DNA of 64,000 nt. Source: Hominilimicola fabiformis. Its GTDB lineage: Bacteria > Bacillota > Clostridia > UBA1381. The stretch lies in the NCBI RefSeq assembly GCF_020687385.1, contig NZ_JAJEQM010000016.1, forward strand, positions 1 to 64,000. The letters are read 5' to 3'. The translations under genes and the position numbers were made by a program. Below the pieces are notes generated by a model. The model was not told the DNA's origin. It worked only from the letters and a program-made list of their open reading frames with translations, and made no database searches. Positions 8,692 through 18,419 of the stretch are shown here, piece by piece. Each line of letters starts with the position of its first letter. Within the stretch, counting starts at the first letter, position 1.

Positions 8692-9699
8692 TTGAATATG
8701 AAAAGTATTTTATCAAAGTATCCGGAATTGAATGGCAAACTAATTGATACTATTGATGAGAATATGAAACTATTTATATCTAATGAAGATTATAAATTAT
8801 ATGTTATGCTAAATGCAAATAAATCATTTGTGTTAAAAGAGCAAAATGACACGAAATCATTTGAAAATTTGTCAGATGTTAATGAATATATCTCAAACAA
8901 ATATCCTCTTAAAAAAGGGGATATTTGCGAGGATATGAATTGGCTGGGTGATAAGATAAAGATTGTTGCGACAAATAATAAAGTGTTTGTATACGCTGAC
9001 GAGAATGGCCGATATGGAATTGCGTATTTGGCATTACACGTCGGTCGGAATTCATTATACAATGATATTTCTTTGGGACAGGCGTTGAAAATTGCAAGAG
9101 AAGATTTTGGCTTGGTAGATGATGAATTTTTATATTCCGATGAAAACAAAATATATAGCATAGCTGAAAGTAATCCTGATTATGTGATATTGCACAATTT
9201 AACAGACAAAAATTATTCGTTTGTAAAAAAAGGTGATTTGCAATTTGATTATGATAATATAGTGCATTTAACCGTTTCGAAAAAGTTTGAAAATCTACAA
9301 GACGCACAGGGTTATGCGTGGAGTAATTATGATATGAATTTTAATGAAAGTCTAAAACAATTACAGAACAAGATTAAAAGAGAATATCAAGATATAATGG
9401 ACAAACTTGAAAAAACAAATGCACGAGAAATTTTGAAACATATCAAACAGATATATTCTTTAAAAATGGTTAGAGATGTGTTTGATAATGAAGTAGGAAT
9501 ATTTATGCCTAAAGCAACAGTGGATTATCTTTTAAAAGAAGATGTAAATGCCACAGATGAATTGGCTGATAGGGTATCGGAGTATGACAGTGCAGATTTT
9601 CATAATGAGAATGTGCAAACAGCAGTTGAGGATATTCAAATCGAAAAAGAAAAAGAATTTGAGTCTATTAATACATATGAACCGGAACTTGAGTTATAA
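8692..9699 (+). CDS. Element protein with C-terminal DUF3848-like helical domain
   Basis: 335 residues, TTG start 5 bases after AGGTGA (ATG 8698 is the alternative). The N-terminal about 210 residues are mixed alpha/beta, acidic and not recognised. The C-terminal about 110 residues (from LQNKIKREYQDIMDKL) align along their length with the 105-residue protein encoded at 10697, sharing KREY/KKEYND, I.MPK/IFIPKEA and a VQTAVEDIQ/MEMAIEEIQ end. This module resembles the DUF3848 proteins of Clostridia mobile elements. It is the last gene before a strong terminator. Confidence 0.55.
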   Translation: MNMKSILSKYPELNGKLIDTIDENMKLFISNEDYKLYVMLNANKSFVLKEQNDTKSFENLSDVNEYISNKYPLKKGDICEDMNWLGDKIKIVATNNKVFVYADENGRYGIAYLALHVGRNSLYNDISLGQALKIAREDFGLVDDEFLYSDENKIYSIAESNPDYVILHNLTDKNYSFVKKGDLQFDYDNIVHLTVSKKFENLQDAQGYAWSNYDMNFNESLKQLQNKIKREYQDIMDKLEKTNAREILKHIKQIYSLKMVRDVFDNEVGIFMPKATVDYLLKEDVNATDELADRVSEYDSADFHNENVQTAVEDIQIEKEKEFESINTYEPELEL

Positions 9700-9715
9700 T
9701 TTTAATATGAAGTGA

Positions 9716-9755
9716 ACGGAGCTGTACAGTAACGTGTATAGCTCCGTTTTTATTT
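9716..9755 (+). terminator. Rho-independent terminator of the transfer operon
   Basis: A 13-bp stem (9716-9728 with 9735-9747, one G.U) beginning ACGGAGCT and closing AGCTCCGT, then TTTTATTTTT. Confidence 0.9.
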
Positions 9756-9787
9756 TTGTACGATTTTTTAGATAAGGGGATAGGGAA

Positions 9788-10528
9788 ATGAGATATTTTT
9801 TAGTAGATAAAACTGTTTTTGATAATAATAGAGTAGGTATGTACGGTAAGCTGATTTATGCAATATTGTGCAAATTTTTAAATGCAGACGGAACGTGTTT
9901 CCCGTCACGCAAAACCATATCTAAATGCGGTAATTTTTCGATTTCCACATATAACAAGTACGTTTCTGTTATGTTATTAGAAAATGTGCTTGAAAAGAAA
10001 ATCAGAGTTCGAAAAAACGGCTCACAGACCAGTAATCTATTTAAGCTAAAAAAGAATAAGGAAAATTCATTTCCTGTACGCAGTGATATATTTAGCAAAG
10101 GACTATCTTCAACAGCGGTGTGTGTATATATTTGTCTGGCAAGACATGTGGCTGAAGATAATTGTTGTAGGGTATCGCAGCATTTGATAGCAGAAAAGTG
10201 TTCCATCAGTATTTCTTCTGTTATACGAGCGGTAAAAGAATTAAAATCTGCAAATATGTTAGAAACAATAAAACAAACCAATATAAATAATAACGGTAAC
10301 TATGTGCTGCTTTATAGATTGACTGATGGTACAGAATATAAAAATGTTATTCGCAGAAAAATTGACGTAGAAAATACAAAGATAGCAAATGCACATATGC
10401 AAACATACAGAGATTTGAATGCGATAGAAAAACGATTAAATGGCATAACAATACCATTTGCAACCCCACTGCATATGACGTACTCCCCCTATGCATATGA
10501 CACACCCCCAGAACTATACTTATATTAA
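9788..10528 (+). CDS. Helix-turn-helix replication/regulator-like protein
   Basis: 246 residues, ATG behind AAGGGGATAGGG. It holds two similar winged-helix blocks. The first spans about 17-75 (G.Y.KLIYAILCKFLN, then FPSRKTISKC..S.ST). The second spans about 105-165 (LSSTAVCVYICLARH, then VSQHLIAEKCSISISSV). This doubled helix-turn-helix pattern is usual in the N-terminal domains of plasmid and element replication initiators and regulators of Firmicutes. There is no clear catalytic domain. It may control or prime replication of the excised element. Confidence 0.6.
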   Translation: MRYFLVDKTVFDNNRVGMYGKLIYAILCKFLNADGTCFPSRKTISKCGNFSISTYNKYVSVMLLENVLEKKIRVRKNGSQTSNLFKLKKNKENSFPVRSDIFSKGLSSTAVCVYICLARHVAEDNCCRVSQHLIAEKCSISISSVIRAVKELKSANMLETIKQTNINNNGNYVLLYRLTDGTEYKNVIRRKIDVENTKIANAHMQTYRDLNAIEKRLNGITIPFATPLHMTYSPYAYDTPPELYLY

Positions 10529-10636
10529 ATATATATTAGAAAAAGAAGAATATAAGACAAATTCCATATTATAACATATAAAATCAAGACTAAATGTTTT
10601 TGGTGTTCTTTTTGTGTGCCTAAATGCAATACTGTA

Positions 10637-10665
10637 TTGACAGTAGCTAAAACTTGTTATATACT
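10637..10665 (+). promoter_or_regulatory. Sigma-A type promoter for the 10697 gene
   Basis: TTGACA (10637-10642), a 17-base spacer, TATACT (10660-10665). It lies 31 bases upstream of the next start codon. Confidence 0.8.
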
Positions 10666-10696
10666 AAAAATAAATTAGATAAAAGAGGAATTATTT

Positions 10697-11014
10697 ATGG
10701 CGAGTAAAGAGTATCAGAAATTAAAAGAAAAAATAAAAAAGGAATACAATGATTTTGCGGTAAGCATTGAAAAACTTGACAAGCGTACAATAATAGAAAA
10801 AGCAAAAGAAATTTATATTATGCAAGAAGTAAAAATGGTATTTGAAACTGAAAATATATTTATACCAAAAGAAGCGTTGTCATTCTTAATGAATGATGAT
10901 ATAAACGCAATAAAAGAACTGACGGAGATAATATTGGATGCTGAGAGTGTAGAATTTTATTGCGAGAATATGGAAATGGCAATAGAAGAAATACAAATGA
11001 AAATGGAAAGTTAA
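10697..11014 (+). CDS. Stand-alone DUF3848-like small protein
   Basis: 105 residues, ATG 8 bases after AGAGGA. It is almost wholly helical and charged, with no membrane segment. Its full length matches the C-terminal module of the protein encoded at 8692, so the two are paralogues. It has its own promoter and terminator and is therefore a single-gene unit. Function unknown; the family is typical of conjugative elements in gut Clostridia. Confidence 0.6.
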   Translation: MASKEYQKLKEKIKKEYNDFAVSIEKLDKRTIIEKAKEIYIMQEVKMVFETENIFIPKEALSFLMNDDINAIKELTEIILDAESVEFYCENMEMAIEEIQMKMES

Positions 11015-11060
11015 TATATGAAACGGATTTGAACAGACGTTGGTGTTGAAATCTTCCCTT

Positions 11061-11098
11061 AAATCGTTTTAGTAATACAAACTAAAGCGATTTTTTTT
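11061..11098 (+). terminator. Rho-independent terminator
   Basis: AAATCGTTTTAGT (11061-11073) pairs with ACTAAAGCGATTT (11081-11093, one G.U), followed by T8. Confidence 0.88.
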
Positions 11099-11136
11099 GT
11101 ATCAATATTTATAATCTTACTAAAATAAAGAATAAT

Positions 11137-11165
11137 TTGCACTATATGTATTTTGAGAGTATAAT
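11137..11165 (+). promoter_or_regulatory. Sigma-A type promoter for the 11241 mini-gene
   Basis: TTGCAC (11137-11142), a 17-base spacer, TATAAT (11160-11165). Confidence 0.75.
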
Positions 11166-11240
11166 CATATATCGGTGGAAATTAATAAGTGTTTGTGCCT
11201 GAAAGAACGAGGAAATATATTGTGCAAGGGGGTGAACAAT

Positions 11241-11369
11241 ATGAATGATGAGCGAGAGATTAAATTCATTTATAGTGAAAAAGTTGATGAAAAAGTTTTT
11301 AATAGAATTTTGGAGCTGATGAAGGAACTTATCATATCTATTCAAGAAGAAAAAATGAATAAGGAGTAG
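11241..11369 (+). CDS. 42-residue acidic/charged mini-protein
   Basis: The ATG at 11241 follows AGGGGGTGA, giving a 42-residue charged helical peptide (MNDEREIKFIYSEK...). An in-frame ATG at 11175 has no ribosome site. The promoter upstream and the well-placed ribosome site support expression. No family recognised. Its place just before the recombinase gene would suit a small excision or control factor, but nothing in the sequence proves that. Confidence 0.5.
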   Translation: MNDEREIKFIYSEKVDEKVFNRILELMKELIISIQEEKMNKE

Positions 11370-11432
11370 GAAATTAATGAGGGGGCAAATTGCTTTTCGA
11401 TAGGAATTATTGTTATATAATTGGAATTTATC

Positions 11433-11461
11433 TTGACAAAATTAGTAAAATGTGATATAAT
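11433..11461 (+). promoter_or_regulatory. Consensus promoter for the serine recombinase
   Basis: TTGACA (11433-11438), a 17-base spacer, TATAAT (11456-11461): a perfect match to both consensus hexamers. An 8-bp inverted repeat (GGGCAAAT at 11383-11390 and ATTTGCCC at 11499-11506) brackets it. Confidence 0.88.
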
Positions 11462-11533
11462 AATATGGTAATCAATGAATAATAACAGAACATTTTTTAT
11501 TTGCCCTCTGTAGAAACAAAGGAGGAAAATAAA

Positions 11534-13072
11534 ATGTTGGCTGATTACCTTGAAAAAATAAGAACTAAAACAAATGTACTTGTACTCAAAGCTGTTATAT
11601 ATGCACGATATTCATCGGATATGCAACGTGGAGAGTCTATAGACGCACAGGTAAGATTAATTAGAGAGTTTGCAAGAAAGAATAATATAATCATTGTAGG
11701 TGAGTATATAGATGAAGCACAAAGTGCAAAACGAGATGACCGTGAGGCATTTCAAAAAATGATGAAAGATAGTAAATCAGCAAACTGGCAAATTGTGATA
11801 GTACATAAGCTGGATAGATTTGCAAGAAATCGATTTGATAGTGCTACATATAGAGTTCACCTTCGTAAGAATAGAAAATATTTGATTTCTGCGGTGGAAC
11901 AGTTTGATGATTCTCCTGAAAGTGCGATGATGGAAGCTGTTATAGAAGCAATGTCGGAGTATTATTCTAAAAATCTTGCAAGAGAAACTATGAAAGGCTT
12001 AACCGAAAATGCACTTAAAGGAAAGTCTTGTGGTGGTATTCCACCATTAGGATATGATTTGGATGAATATAAGTTTTATAAAGTCAATGAGTTTGAGGCT
12101 CAGGGTGTAAAACTTATTTTTAAATTATTTCTTGAGGGCAAGACATATGGGGAAATAATAAGCAAATTGAATGTAGCTGGTTATCGAACTAAGTGTAATC
12201 GATTATTCTCACGAAATTCGTTGTATGAAATATTGCGAAATGAGAAGTATAAAGGAATATTTGTTTATAACAAAACGCAAAGCCGAGACGAACTAACAGG
12301 TAAACGTTCAGGACATAGATATAAGTCAGAAGAAGAAATTATTAGAATCAATGGAGCTATTCCTCAGATTATATCTTCTGAAGATTGGGAAACTGTGCAG
12401 TTAATCTTAAATAGCCGAAGAAAAGCATACGGAAATAACGCAAAAGAAGTATATTTACTTTCTGGTAAGATTAAATGTGGGAAATGCGGTGGAAGTTATG
12501 CCGGAAGACGTGTTTTTAATAGTTGTGGCGTGAAATATATATACTATGCTTGCAATGGAAAACGTAATCCAAATTATAAATGCGATAATGGAAGTGTTAA
12601 AAGAGATTGGATTGAAGATATAGTTGTACAAGCAACAAAAGAATTTGTAAAAAGGTTTAATGCTACATATTTTGAAGACATTCAAAGCGAGTATATAAAA
12701 GAGGTAGAAAACTGCAATCATAAAGAAATTAAGACTTTGCAGGATAAGTTAAATTCGGTTGAATCAGAGATACAGAGATTAGTTGATGCTATTTCAAAAG
12801 CTTCTTTGGAATCATTGATTAGTAGGCTGGAATTATTAGAACAACAGAAAAAAGAAATTCAAGCAGAAATAAGAAAAATTGAAATTCGTAATGATAATTT
12901 TTCTACCGAACCAATAAAAAAACTGCTATCTAAAGCAGAAAAAATGTTAGAAGAAGAATCAGCTCCGTTAAAGGAATTGATAAATCTTGTAGTAAAAGAA
13001 ATAGTGGTAAATGAAAGCGATATTCAAATCTATATGAATTGCTTTGATAAAACTATAACACACAAGAGATAG
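11534..13072 (+). CDS. Large serine recombinase (element integrase/excisionase)
   Basis: Site-specific recombinase that cuts and rejoins att sites through a serine-DNA link. The ATG at 11534 follows AAAGGAGG. 512 residues in the family order: resolvase domain with YARYSS (catalytic Ser27 by the YxRxS rule) and HKLDRFARN; recombinase domain from about 165 (GIPPLGYD...); a zinc ribbon with CGKCG and later Cys (about 312-355); and a long coiled coil (about 385-455). Full length and intact. It is the rightmost element gene, the usual place for an integrase, which puts the right element border between it and the tRNA-Leu. Confidence 0.95.
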   Translation: MLADYLEKIRTKTNVLVLKAVIYARYSSDMQRGESIDAQVRLIREFARKNNIIIVGEYIDEAQSAKRDDREAFQKMMKDSKSANWQIVIVHKLDRFARNRFDSATYRVHLRKNRKYLISAVEQFDDSPESAMMEAVIEAMSEYYSKNLARETMKGLTENALKGKSCGGIPPLGYDLDEYKFYKVNEFEAQGVKLIFKLFLEGKTYGEIISKLNVAGYRTKCNRLFSRNSLYEILRNEKYKGIFVYNKTQSRDELTGKRSGHRYKSEEEIIRINGAIPQIISSEDWETVQLILNSRRKAYGNNAKEVYLLSGKIKCGKCGGSYAGRRVFNSCGVKYIYYACNGKRNPNYKCDNGSVKRDWIEDIVVQATKEFVKRFNATYFEDIQSEYIKEVENCNHKEIKTLQDKLNSVESEIQRLVDAISKASLESLISRLELLEQQKKEIQAEIRKIEIRNDNFSTEPIKKLLSKAEKMLEEESAPLKELINLVVKEIVVNESDIQIYMNCFDKTITHKR

Positions 13073-13105
13073 ATAAAATCTATCTCCTGAATGTGTATGT
13101 TATAA

Positions 13106-13189
13106 TGGTGCAGATGAAGGGACTTGAACCCCCACGTCGGTGACACTAGATCCTAAGTCTAGCGCGTCTGCCAATTCCGCCACATCTGC
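13106..13189 (-). tRNA. tRNA-Leu (anticodon UAG)
   Basis: Read on the minus strand: acceptor arms GCAGATG and CATCTGC close perfectly, the anticodon loop is CTTAGGA (UAG, reads CUA), a long variable arm as expected for Leu, A73 and an encoded CCA. The gene is intact. Confidence 0.96.
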
Positions 13190-13303
13190 AAACAACATAA
13201 TAGATTATATCAGATACACATACATTTGTCAACACTTTTTTTAAAAAAATTTTTATGAAAATATTTTTCAGATAAAAATTTTAGTGAAATTGTAAAAAAG
13301 GAC

Positions 13304-13332
13304 TGTACAAAATTTAATTGTTATAGTATAAT
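13304..13332 (+). promoter_or_regulatory. Promoter of the acetylesterase gene
   Basis: TGTACA (13304-13309), a 17-base spacer, TATAAT (13327-13332). It sits about 50 bases upstream of the start codon, and no gene shares the strand before it. Confidence 0.75.
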
Positions 13333-13383
13333 TATGTTATTAATGATTAGCGATCATCAAGCTAAGAGAGAGGAGAAAAGAAA

Positions 13384-16300
13384 ATGGAGAAAAGAAAAAA
13401 ATTGCTGTCTGCGATACTTTCTGTATCAATGATTGCAAGTGCGTTCACTGCCTTGCCTTTATCAGCAAGTGCAGAGGGTGAACAAAATTCCGGTGAAGAA
13501 GTTACTGCGACTGTTTCACCGAGTACAACGGCTGGAGTTACGACAACAGGTGAACCTGTTGCAACAGCGACAACTGAAGTTGAGTCTACAGACGAACCTG
13601 CTACAGCTGCAACTCCGGAGGCAACAGGAGTTGTTTACGAAGACCAAAAAATCAAAATTACAAATGCTAAAGCTGACAAAGTAACAATCGTAATTTCAAA
13701 GTATTACGATAACAAAACTTTAGCAGGCGTAGAACTAAAGGAAAATGTTACACTTGAAAACGGTAGCGGTGAAGTTGCTTACGATTTACAAGGTAAAGCA
13801 GCTAAAATTATGGTTTGGGATGATATAAAGACAATGACACCTTTATTTGCAACAACAAGTGTTGAAGGTACTGTTGATCCTGCACCTACTGTAAAGCCGA
13901 CTGCACCTACAAGCCAGCCGGAAACAACACCGACGGCTGAGCCTACTGCAACACCGACAGTTAAGCCTACAGAAGTACCGAGAGAATATACAGAGATATA
14001 TACTCAGGACTATGAAGATGTAGCAGATACATCTGCATTAAAGAATATTTGGGCATCAGCAAACTATGCAGACGGTATTACTTTGGGTACAGATAATACT
14101 AAATATGCACAGTACACTGACGCAGATAAGAATACAAGAAGTGCAACATCGGCATTTGATGTTGATTTGTCTTCTCAAAATAAGTATGCGGTAGAATTTG
14201 ACCTTGCATTAACTAAGTCAAGCAAAGATGATGTACAATTTGTTGTAGCATCAGGAACTATGCCGACTGCAAACACAGGTATGACTTCAAATTATATCTT
14301 CAAGATAAATATGGCAGGTAATTCTAATAACTGTAAGATTAATGACGTTGACGCGGCAACCGTAACTCTTACAGACGCAGCTTGGTACCACTATACAATA
14401 TTGGTTGACAAGAACGAAGGCTTGGCAACTGTCAATATCACAGATAAGAGCGGTGAAAAGGTTGTAGACAAGTTGATTGTTCCTACAAACGGCGTTAATG
14501 ATAAGATTACAGGTATCTTATTCTTGTCAGGACGTTATCAGAGTGTTATGAAGTTGGATAACATTGTTGTTCGTACAACAGATAAGTATGATGAGTTTGG
14601 TCAAAAGGCAGAAGAAACTCTATCAAAAGTTGAATTTGCTTCTGAACTTAATACTACAATTAACCAGCCTAATGAAGGCGAGCCTGTACATAAGCCTATT
14701 GCAATTAAGGCAACAGGTATATATGGCGGCGACCTAACAAACAAGGAAGGTCTTAATGTAGAATGGACAGTTACAGGTCTTGATAAAGAAGACGGCTATA
14801 TTTCACTTACAAAGGCAGAAGGTACAGGTGAGGGTACTGACGGTGAAAGCCCTAACGGAAATACCACTGCTTACTTCAATGTAAGAAACGGTGTTTCAAA
14901 CTGGTTCGGTAAGGTTACTGCAAAGGTAACATATCTTGATGAATCATTTGAAATATCTACTCCGTTTGCCGTAATCGGTGCGAGCGGTTCAACTAATATA
15001 GCTCCGGATGCCGGTTATCCTGAAAACATGAGTTCATATGACGATTCTCTTGTAGGATACACAGCTACATCAAATACAATCAATTCAAAGGATCTTGTTC
15101 TTAACGGCTGGTCAATATACGGTTCAAACGGTGTAAGAACTCTAACACTTAAGAAGGATGAAGATAATACAAAGTATCTTCAATTTGCATCAAACGGTGG
15201 CGGCGGTTCAACTGTCGGTGTATATCAACTTGCAGAACAAGCGTCACAATATATCGTTGATATGAAGGTTAGATTTACAGGCGGTGCAATGGCATTCGGT
15301 CACTACGGTAATACACCGAATAATGCAACTAATAATCCTAACTGGACAGTATCATACGGAAGTGGTGCTTTGACGGTTGGCACTCAGTCAATTCCAGGTG
15401 TCAACAGTGAAGATTGGTACAGAGTAATTGTTTCTGCAGATGAAAGCGTAGGAACTTACTGGGTTAAGGTATATAATGACGCAGGTACTCTTGTAGGCGA
15501 AACAACAGCTGAAGCTATGAGTTCTACATATACAGAAACACAGAAATATTTCTGTTTCCAAGGTACATATCCTGTAGATTTGGCAAGCTTCAAAATTTAC
15601 ACACCTACAGCCTCAACAATGACTGTAAATACTGAGGCAGAAACTATCCAGGTTCCTGAAACAGGTGCAAACAGTGCAACAGCAGAATTAACTGCTATAG
15701 TTAAGGATACAGACGGATATAATATCTCAGGTGCCGTTACTTGGTCACTTGCTGATGAATACACAGGTGTAAGCATTGCAAGCAAGGATGCTCAGACAGC
15801 AACTTTGACAGTAACAGACGAGGCGGCTGCCGGAACTGTTACAGTAGTTGCAACTTACGGTTCAAAGAGAGTTGAAAAAGAAATTTCTCTATCAACAACA
15901 GGTAATGCAATCGCATTTACAAAGTCGTCTTCAAGCATAACAATTCCGTTTGAGGGCTCTGATGCCGTAACAGGTAACTTCGCGGCAGAAGTAAGAGACA
16001 AGGCAGGTCAACCTGTTGAGGGTGCAAACGTAACTCTATCACTTGTTGATGCTGCAGGCACACCGGTGACAAATGCGAAGGGAATTACATTCGATGCAAC
16101 AACAGGCGTTTTGACAGTTCAGGCAGGTGCAGTATCAAAGGTTCTTTATGTTAAGGCGGTTGCAACTGTAGGTGACGAAACTTTGACATCAAGAGTTAAG
16201 GTTAATGTACACGGTTTGTCATTTGCATTCGGAAGTAATGATCCGTCAGACGACAGCTTTACAAAGGTAACAGCAGCTGACGCATATTCAGATAAAATTG

Positions 16301-17319
16301 GTTACGGTTTTGATGATACATCAGTAGTAACAAGTGAAGAATCAGATGTAAAGGGTACTGCGGCATACAGATTTAAGGCTAAAGTTCCTAACGGTAACTA
16401 TGTTGTTAAGGTTACAACTTCATCTGCAACAATGACTTCTGAAGTAGTTGAAGGAGTTGCGGCAACAACAGGAATTACAAAGACAGGTACACAATTTAAT
16501 GTAGCAGTTTGCGACGGTGTACTTGACCTTACATTTGAAAGCGGTTCAACATTGTCAGATTTGACAATTACACAAGCTGCAGCTAAGGCAGCACTTGCTA
16601 AACCGGCAGTATATGCTATCGGTGACTCAACAACAAATAATAATGCATCAGGTAACATTTCATGGGGTAACCGTGTAGGTAATGGTGTAGCAGTTCCTGA
16701 TACATTCTCATCATTCAGCAATAACGGTATGGCAGGACGTGATTCTGTAAACTTCTATAACCAAGGCAGAGTTGAGACAGTTCTGTTGAGCGTTTGCCCT
16801 GGTGACTATGTAACTGTTAATATGGGTATCAACTCAAAAGAGGCAGGTGAATCTGCATCATACTACACATTGCTTAATAACTACTATGTAGAAGGTATTA
16901 TTCAACGTGGTGCTATTCCTGTAATTGTTACAGCTACACCGCTTGGATTCAGTAGTTCACAGTATCCGTATAATGCATCAACAGGTAAGTTTACAGTAAA
17001 TCGTGGTACAGGTGCTTATAACGGTGATTTAAGAAAGATTGCTCAATCACATAATTTGAACATTATTGAATTGGGTTACTATTTTGAAGATTACTTTAAT
17101 AGTCTAACAGCTGAAGATGTTGCAGCTTATAACGCTGAAAACGGAACAAGCTTTACATCACAAGTTGAACTTGTAAAGAGCTGGTATGGTGACCACAACC
17201 ACTATAAACAGTATCTTGCTGATAAGATTGGTTCATATATCCTTGACAGTGTGTCGAAGATTGCAGGCGGAAGTACAGACTTCAACCAGGCAAATGATAC
17301 ACACATCAATGAACAATAA
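13384..17319 (+). CDS. Secreted multidomain CE12-like rhamnogalacturonan acetylesterase
   Basis: 1311 residues. In order: signal peptide (1-30, ending SASA); Thr/Pro-rich linkers; a jelly-roll-like binding domain (about 198-400); an Ig-like part; a second jelly roll (about 555-745); two Ig-like domains (about 746-945); a galactose-binding-like domain with DAYSDKIGYGF (about 950-1070); and a C-terminal SGNH hydrolase. The hydrolase shows AIGDST (Ser1082), MGIN near 1147 and DHNH (Asp1270, His1273), the CE12 pattern. Such enzymes remove acetyl groups from rhamnogalacturonan, helping the PL11-like lyase two genes downstream. The block-III motif lacks the usual Asp after Asn. It ends before a strong terminator. 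Confidence 0.85.
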   Translation: MEKRKKLLSAILSVSMIASAFTALPLSASAEGEQNSGEEVTATVSPSTTAGVTTTGEPVATATTEVESTDEPATAATPEATGVVYEDQKIKITNAKADKVTIVISKYYDNKTLAGVELKENVTLENGSGEVAYDLQGKAAKIMVWDDIKTMTPLFATTSVEGTVDPAPTVKPTAPTSQPETTPTAEPTATPTVKPTEVPREYTEIYTQDYEDVADTSALKNIWASANYADGITLGTDNTKYAQYTDADKNTRSATSAFDVDLSSQNKYAVEFDLALTKSSKDDVQFVVASGTMPTANTGMTSNYIFKINMAGNSNNCKINDVDAATVTLTDAAWYHYTILVDKNEGLATVNITDKSGEKVVDKLIVPTNGVNDKITGILFLSGRYQSVMKLDNIVVRTTDKYDEFGQKAEETLSKVEFASELNTTINQPNEGEPVHKPIAIKATGIYGGDLTNKEGLNVEWTVTGLDKEDGYISLTKAEGTGEGTDGESPNGNTTAYFNVRNGVSNWFGKVTAKVTYLDESFEISTPFAVIGASGSTNIAPDAGYPENMSSYDDSLVGYTATSNTINSKDLVLNGWSIYGSNGVRTLTLKKDEDNTKYLQFASNGGGGSTVGVYQLAEQASQYIVDMKVRFTGGAMAFGHYGNTPNNATNNPNWTVSYGSGALTVGTQSIPGVNSEDWYRVIVSADESVGTYWVKVYNDAGTLVGETTAEAMSSTYTETQKYFCFQGTYPVDLASFKIYTPTASTMTVNTEAETIQVPETGANSATAELTAIVKDTDGYNISGAVTWSLADEYTGVSIASKDAQTATLTVTDEAAAGTVTVVATYGSKRVEKEISLSTTGNAIAFTKSSSSITIPFEGSDAVTGNFAAEVRDKAGQPVEGANVTLSLVDAAGTPVTNAKGITFDATTGVLTVQAGAVSKVLYVKAVATVGDETLTSRVKVNVHGLSFAFGSNDPSDDSFTKVTAADAYSDKIGYGFDDTSVVTSEESDVKGTAAYRFKAKVPNGNYVVKVTTSSATMTSEVVEGVAATTGITKTGTQFNVAVCDGVLDLTFESGSTLSDLTITQAAAKAALAKPAVYAIGDSTTNNNASGNISWGNRVGNGVAVPDTFSSFSNNGMAGRDSVNFYNQGRVETVLLSVCPGDYVTVNMGINSKEAGESASYYTLLNNYYVEGIIQRGAIPVIVTATPLGFSSSQYPYNASTGKFTVNRGTGAYNGDLRKIAQSHNLNIIELGYYFEDYFNSLTAEDVAAYNAENGTSFTSQVELVKSWYGDHNHYKQYLADKIGSYILDSVSKIAGGSTDFNQANDTHINEQ

Positions 17320-17330
17320 TCAACTTAAAA

Positions 17331-17359
17331 GAACTTCCCGAACGGGAAGTTCTTTTTTT
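17331..17359 (+). terminator. Rho-independent terminator
   Basis: GAACTTCCC and GGGAAGTTC form a 9-bp stem with a GAAC loop, followed by T7. Confidence 0.95.
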
Positions 17360-17401
17360 GTGCCTGCTTCCATATACATAAACTAAAAAGGGGATTTGGG
17401 T

Positions 17402-18358
17402 GTGAAAAAAATACTTTTAGTAGTTGTTATAATCATTTTTATTACGTTGCTTTTGCCGCTTGCGATAGTTTGGTTAATCGGTGGCAGTGGAGAAGGACAA
17501 AGTCCGATTGAGAGCGGAACGGTAAGTGTGTATGTGTCGGAAGAAGACTGTGTTAAAGATATGGATATTAATGAATATTTAAAATGCGTAGTGGCGGCGG
17601 AAATGCCTGCCGATTTTGAGGAAGAGGCATTAAAGGCACAAGCCGTTGCGGCAAGAACTTATCTGTACTCACATATTGCCGAAAAAGACAAAGGCAACAT
17701 TGCCGAAAGTCACAACGGTGCGGTGATATGCACCGATTCAACGCACTGTCAGGCGTATATTTCGGAGGATAAGCGGAGAGAAAGCTGGGGTGCCGGTGCC
17801 GATGAAAATTGGAACAAAATAAGCACAGCGGTTGACGAAACTACAGGACAGATAATGACGTACAACGATGAAATAATATCGGCGGTATTTCATTCAACTT
17901 CGTCGGGGATAACGGAATCGGCAGTTGACGTTTGGGGGGCGGACGTGCCGTATTTGCAAAGTGTCGCAAGTGCGGGAGATGAAGAATCGCCAAAGTATCA
18001 CAGTGAATTGACATTGAGTGAACAGGAATTTAAAAATATTGCGGAAGAAAAAATTGACGGTGTGGATTGGAATAATGGACTTGTATCGAACATTAACCGC
18101 TCAAATGCAGGCGGTATTGTAACACTTGATGTAGGCGGAGTAAATATAAAAGGAACAGAATTTAGAAATATATTTTCACTGCGTTCCACAAATGTTGAAA
18201 TATCGCAAGAAAACGGCGATATAAAAATGAGCGTAAAAGGGTTCGGTCACGGCGTCGGTATGAGCCAGTATGGTGCAGATTACCTTGCGAGGCAGGGAAA
18301 GACATATAAGGAAATTTTAAAAACATATTATACAGGTGTTGAAATAGAAAATAGGTGA
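17402..18358 (+). CDS. SpoIID/LytB-domain protein
   Basis: GTG at 17402 is best spaced from AAAAGGGGA (a TTG at 17396 is too close). About 318 residues: one N-terminal membrane anchor (about 4-25), then the SpoIID domain with VVAAEMPADF..EALKAQAVAART, CTDSTHCQAY, FHSTSSG and the closing GFGHGVGMSQYGA. SpoIID is a lytic transglycosylase that cuts denuded glycan strands during engulfment, and relatives modify vegetative walls. No spoIIQ or spoIIID neighbours are present, so this may be the sporulation protein or a SpoIID-like wall hydrolase. It is flanked by pectin genes without operon linkage. Confidence 0.85.
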   Translation: MKKILLVVVIIIFITLLLPLAIVWLIGGSGEGQSPIESGTVSVYVSEEDCVKDMDINEYLKCVVAAEMPADFEEEALKAQAVAARTYLYSHIAEKDKGNIAESHNGAVICTDSTHCQAYISEDKRRESWGAGADENWNKISTAVDETTGQIMTYNDEIISAVFHSTSSGITESAVDVWGADVPYLQSVASAGDEESPKYHSELTLSEQEFKNIAEEKIDGVDWNNGLVSNINRSNAGGIVTLDVGGVNIKGTEFRNIFSLRSTNVEISQENGDIKMSVKGFGHGVGMSQYGADYLARQGKTYKEILKTYYTGVEIENR

Positions 18359-18419
18359 AATTGCACAAAAAACAATGCAAAAATTTGTGACTTTAAAAAT
18401 AATATGACTGTTTTTTATA

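Noticed and set aside
13106-13189. tRNA-Leu as the insertion site of the left conjugative element
   Set aside because: The tRNA is intact, no 3' duplicate is visible, and the recombinase is a serine type, which seldom uses tRNA genes. It merely adjoins the element's right end.
15597-16721. Minus-strand frames within the acetylesterase gene
   Set aside because: They arise from the regular codon pattern of the Thr/Ala/Val-rich host gene and have no start signals.
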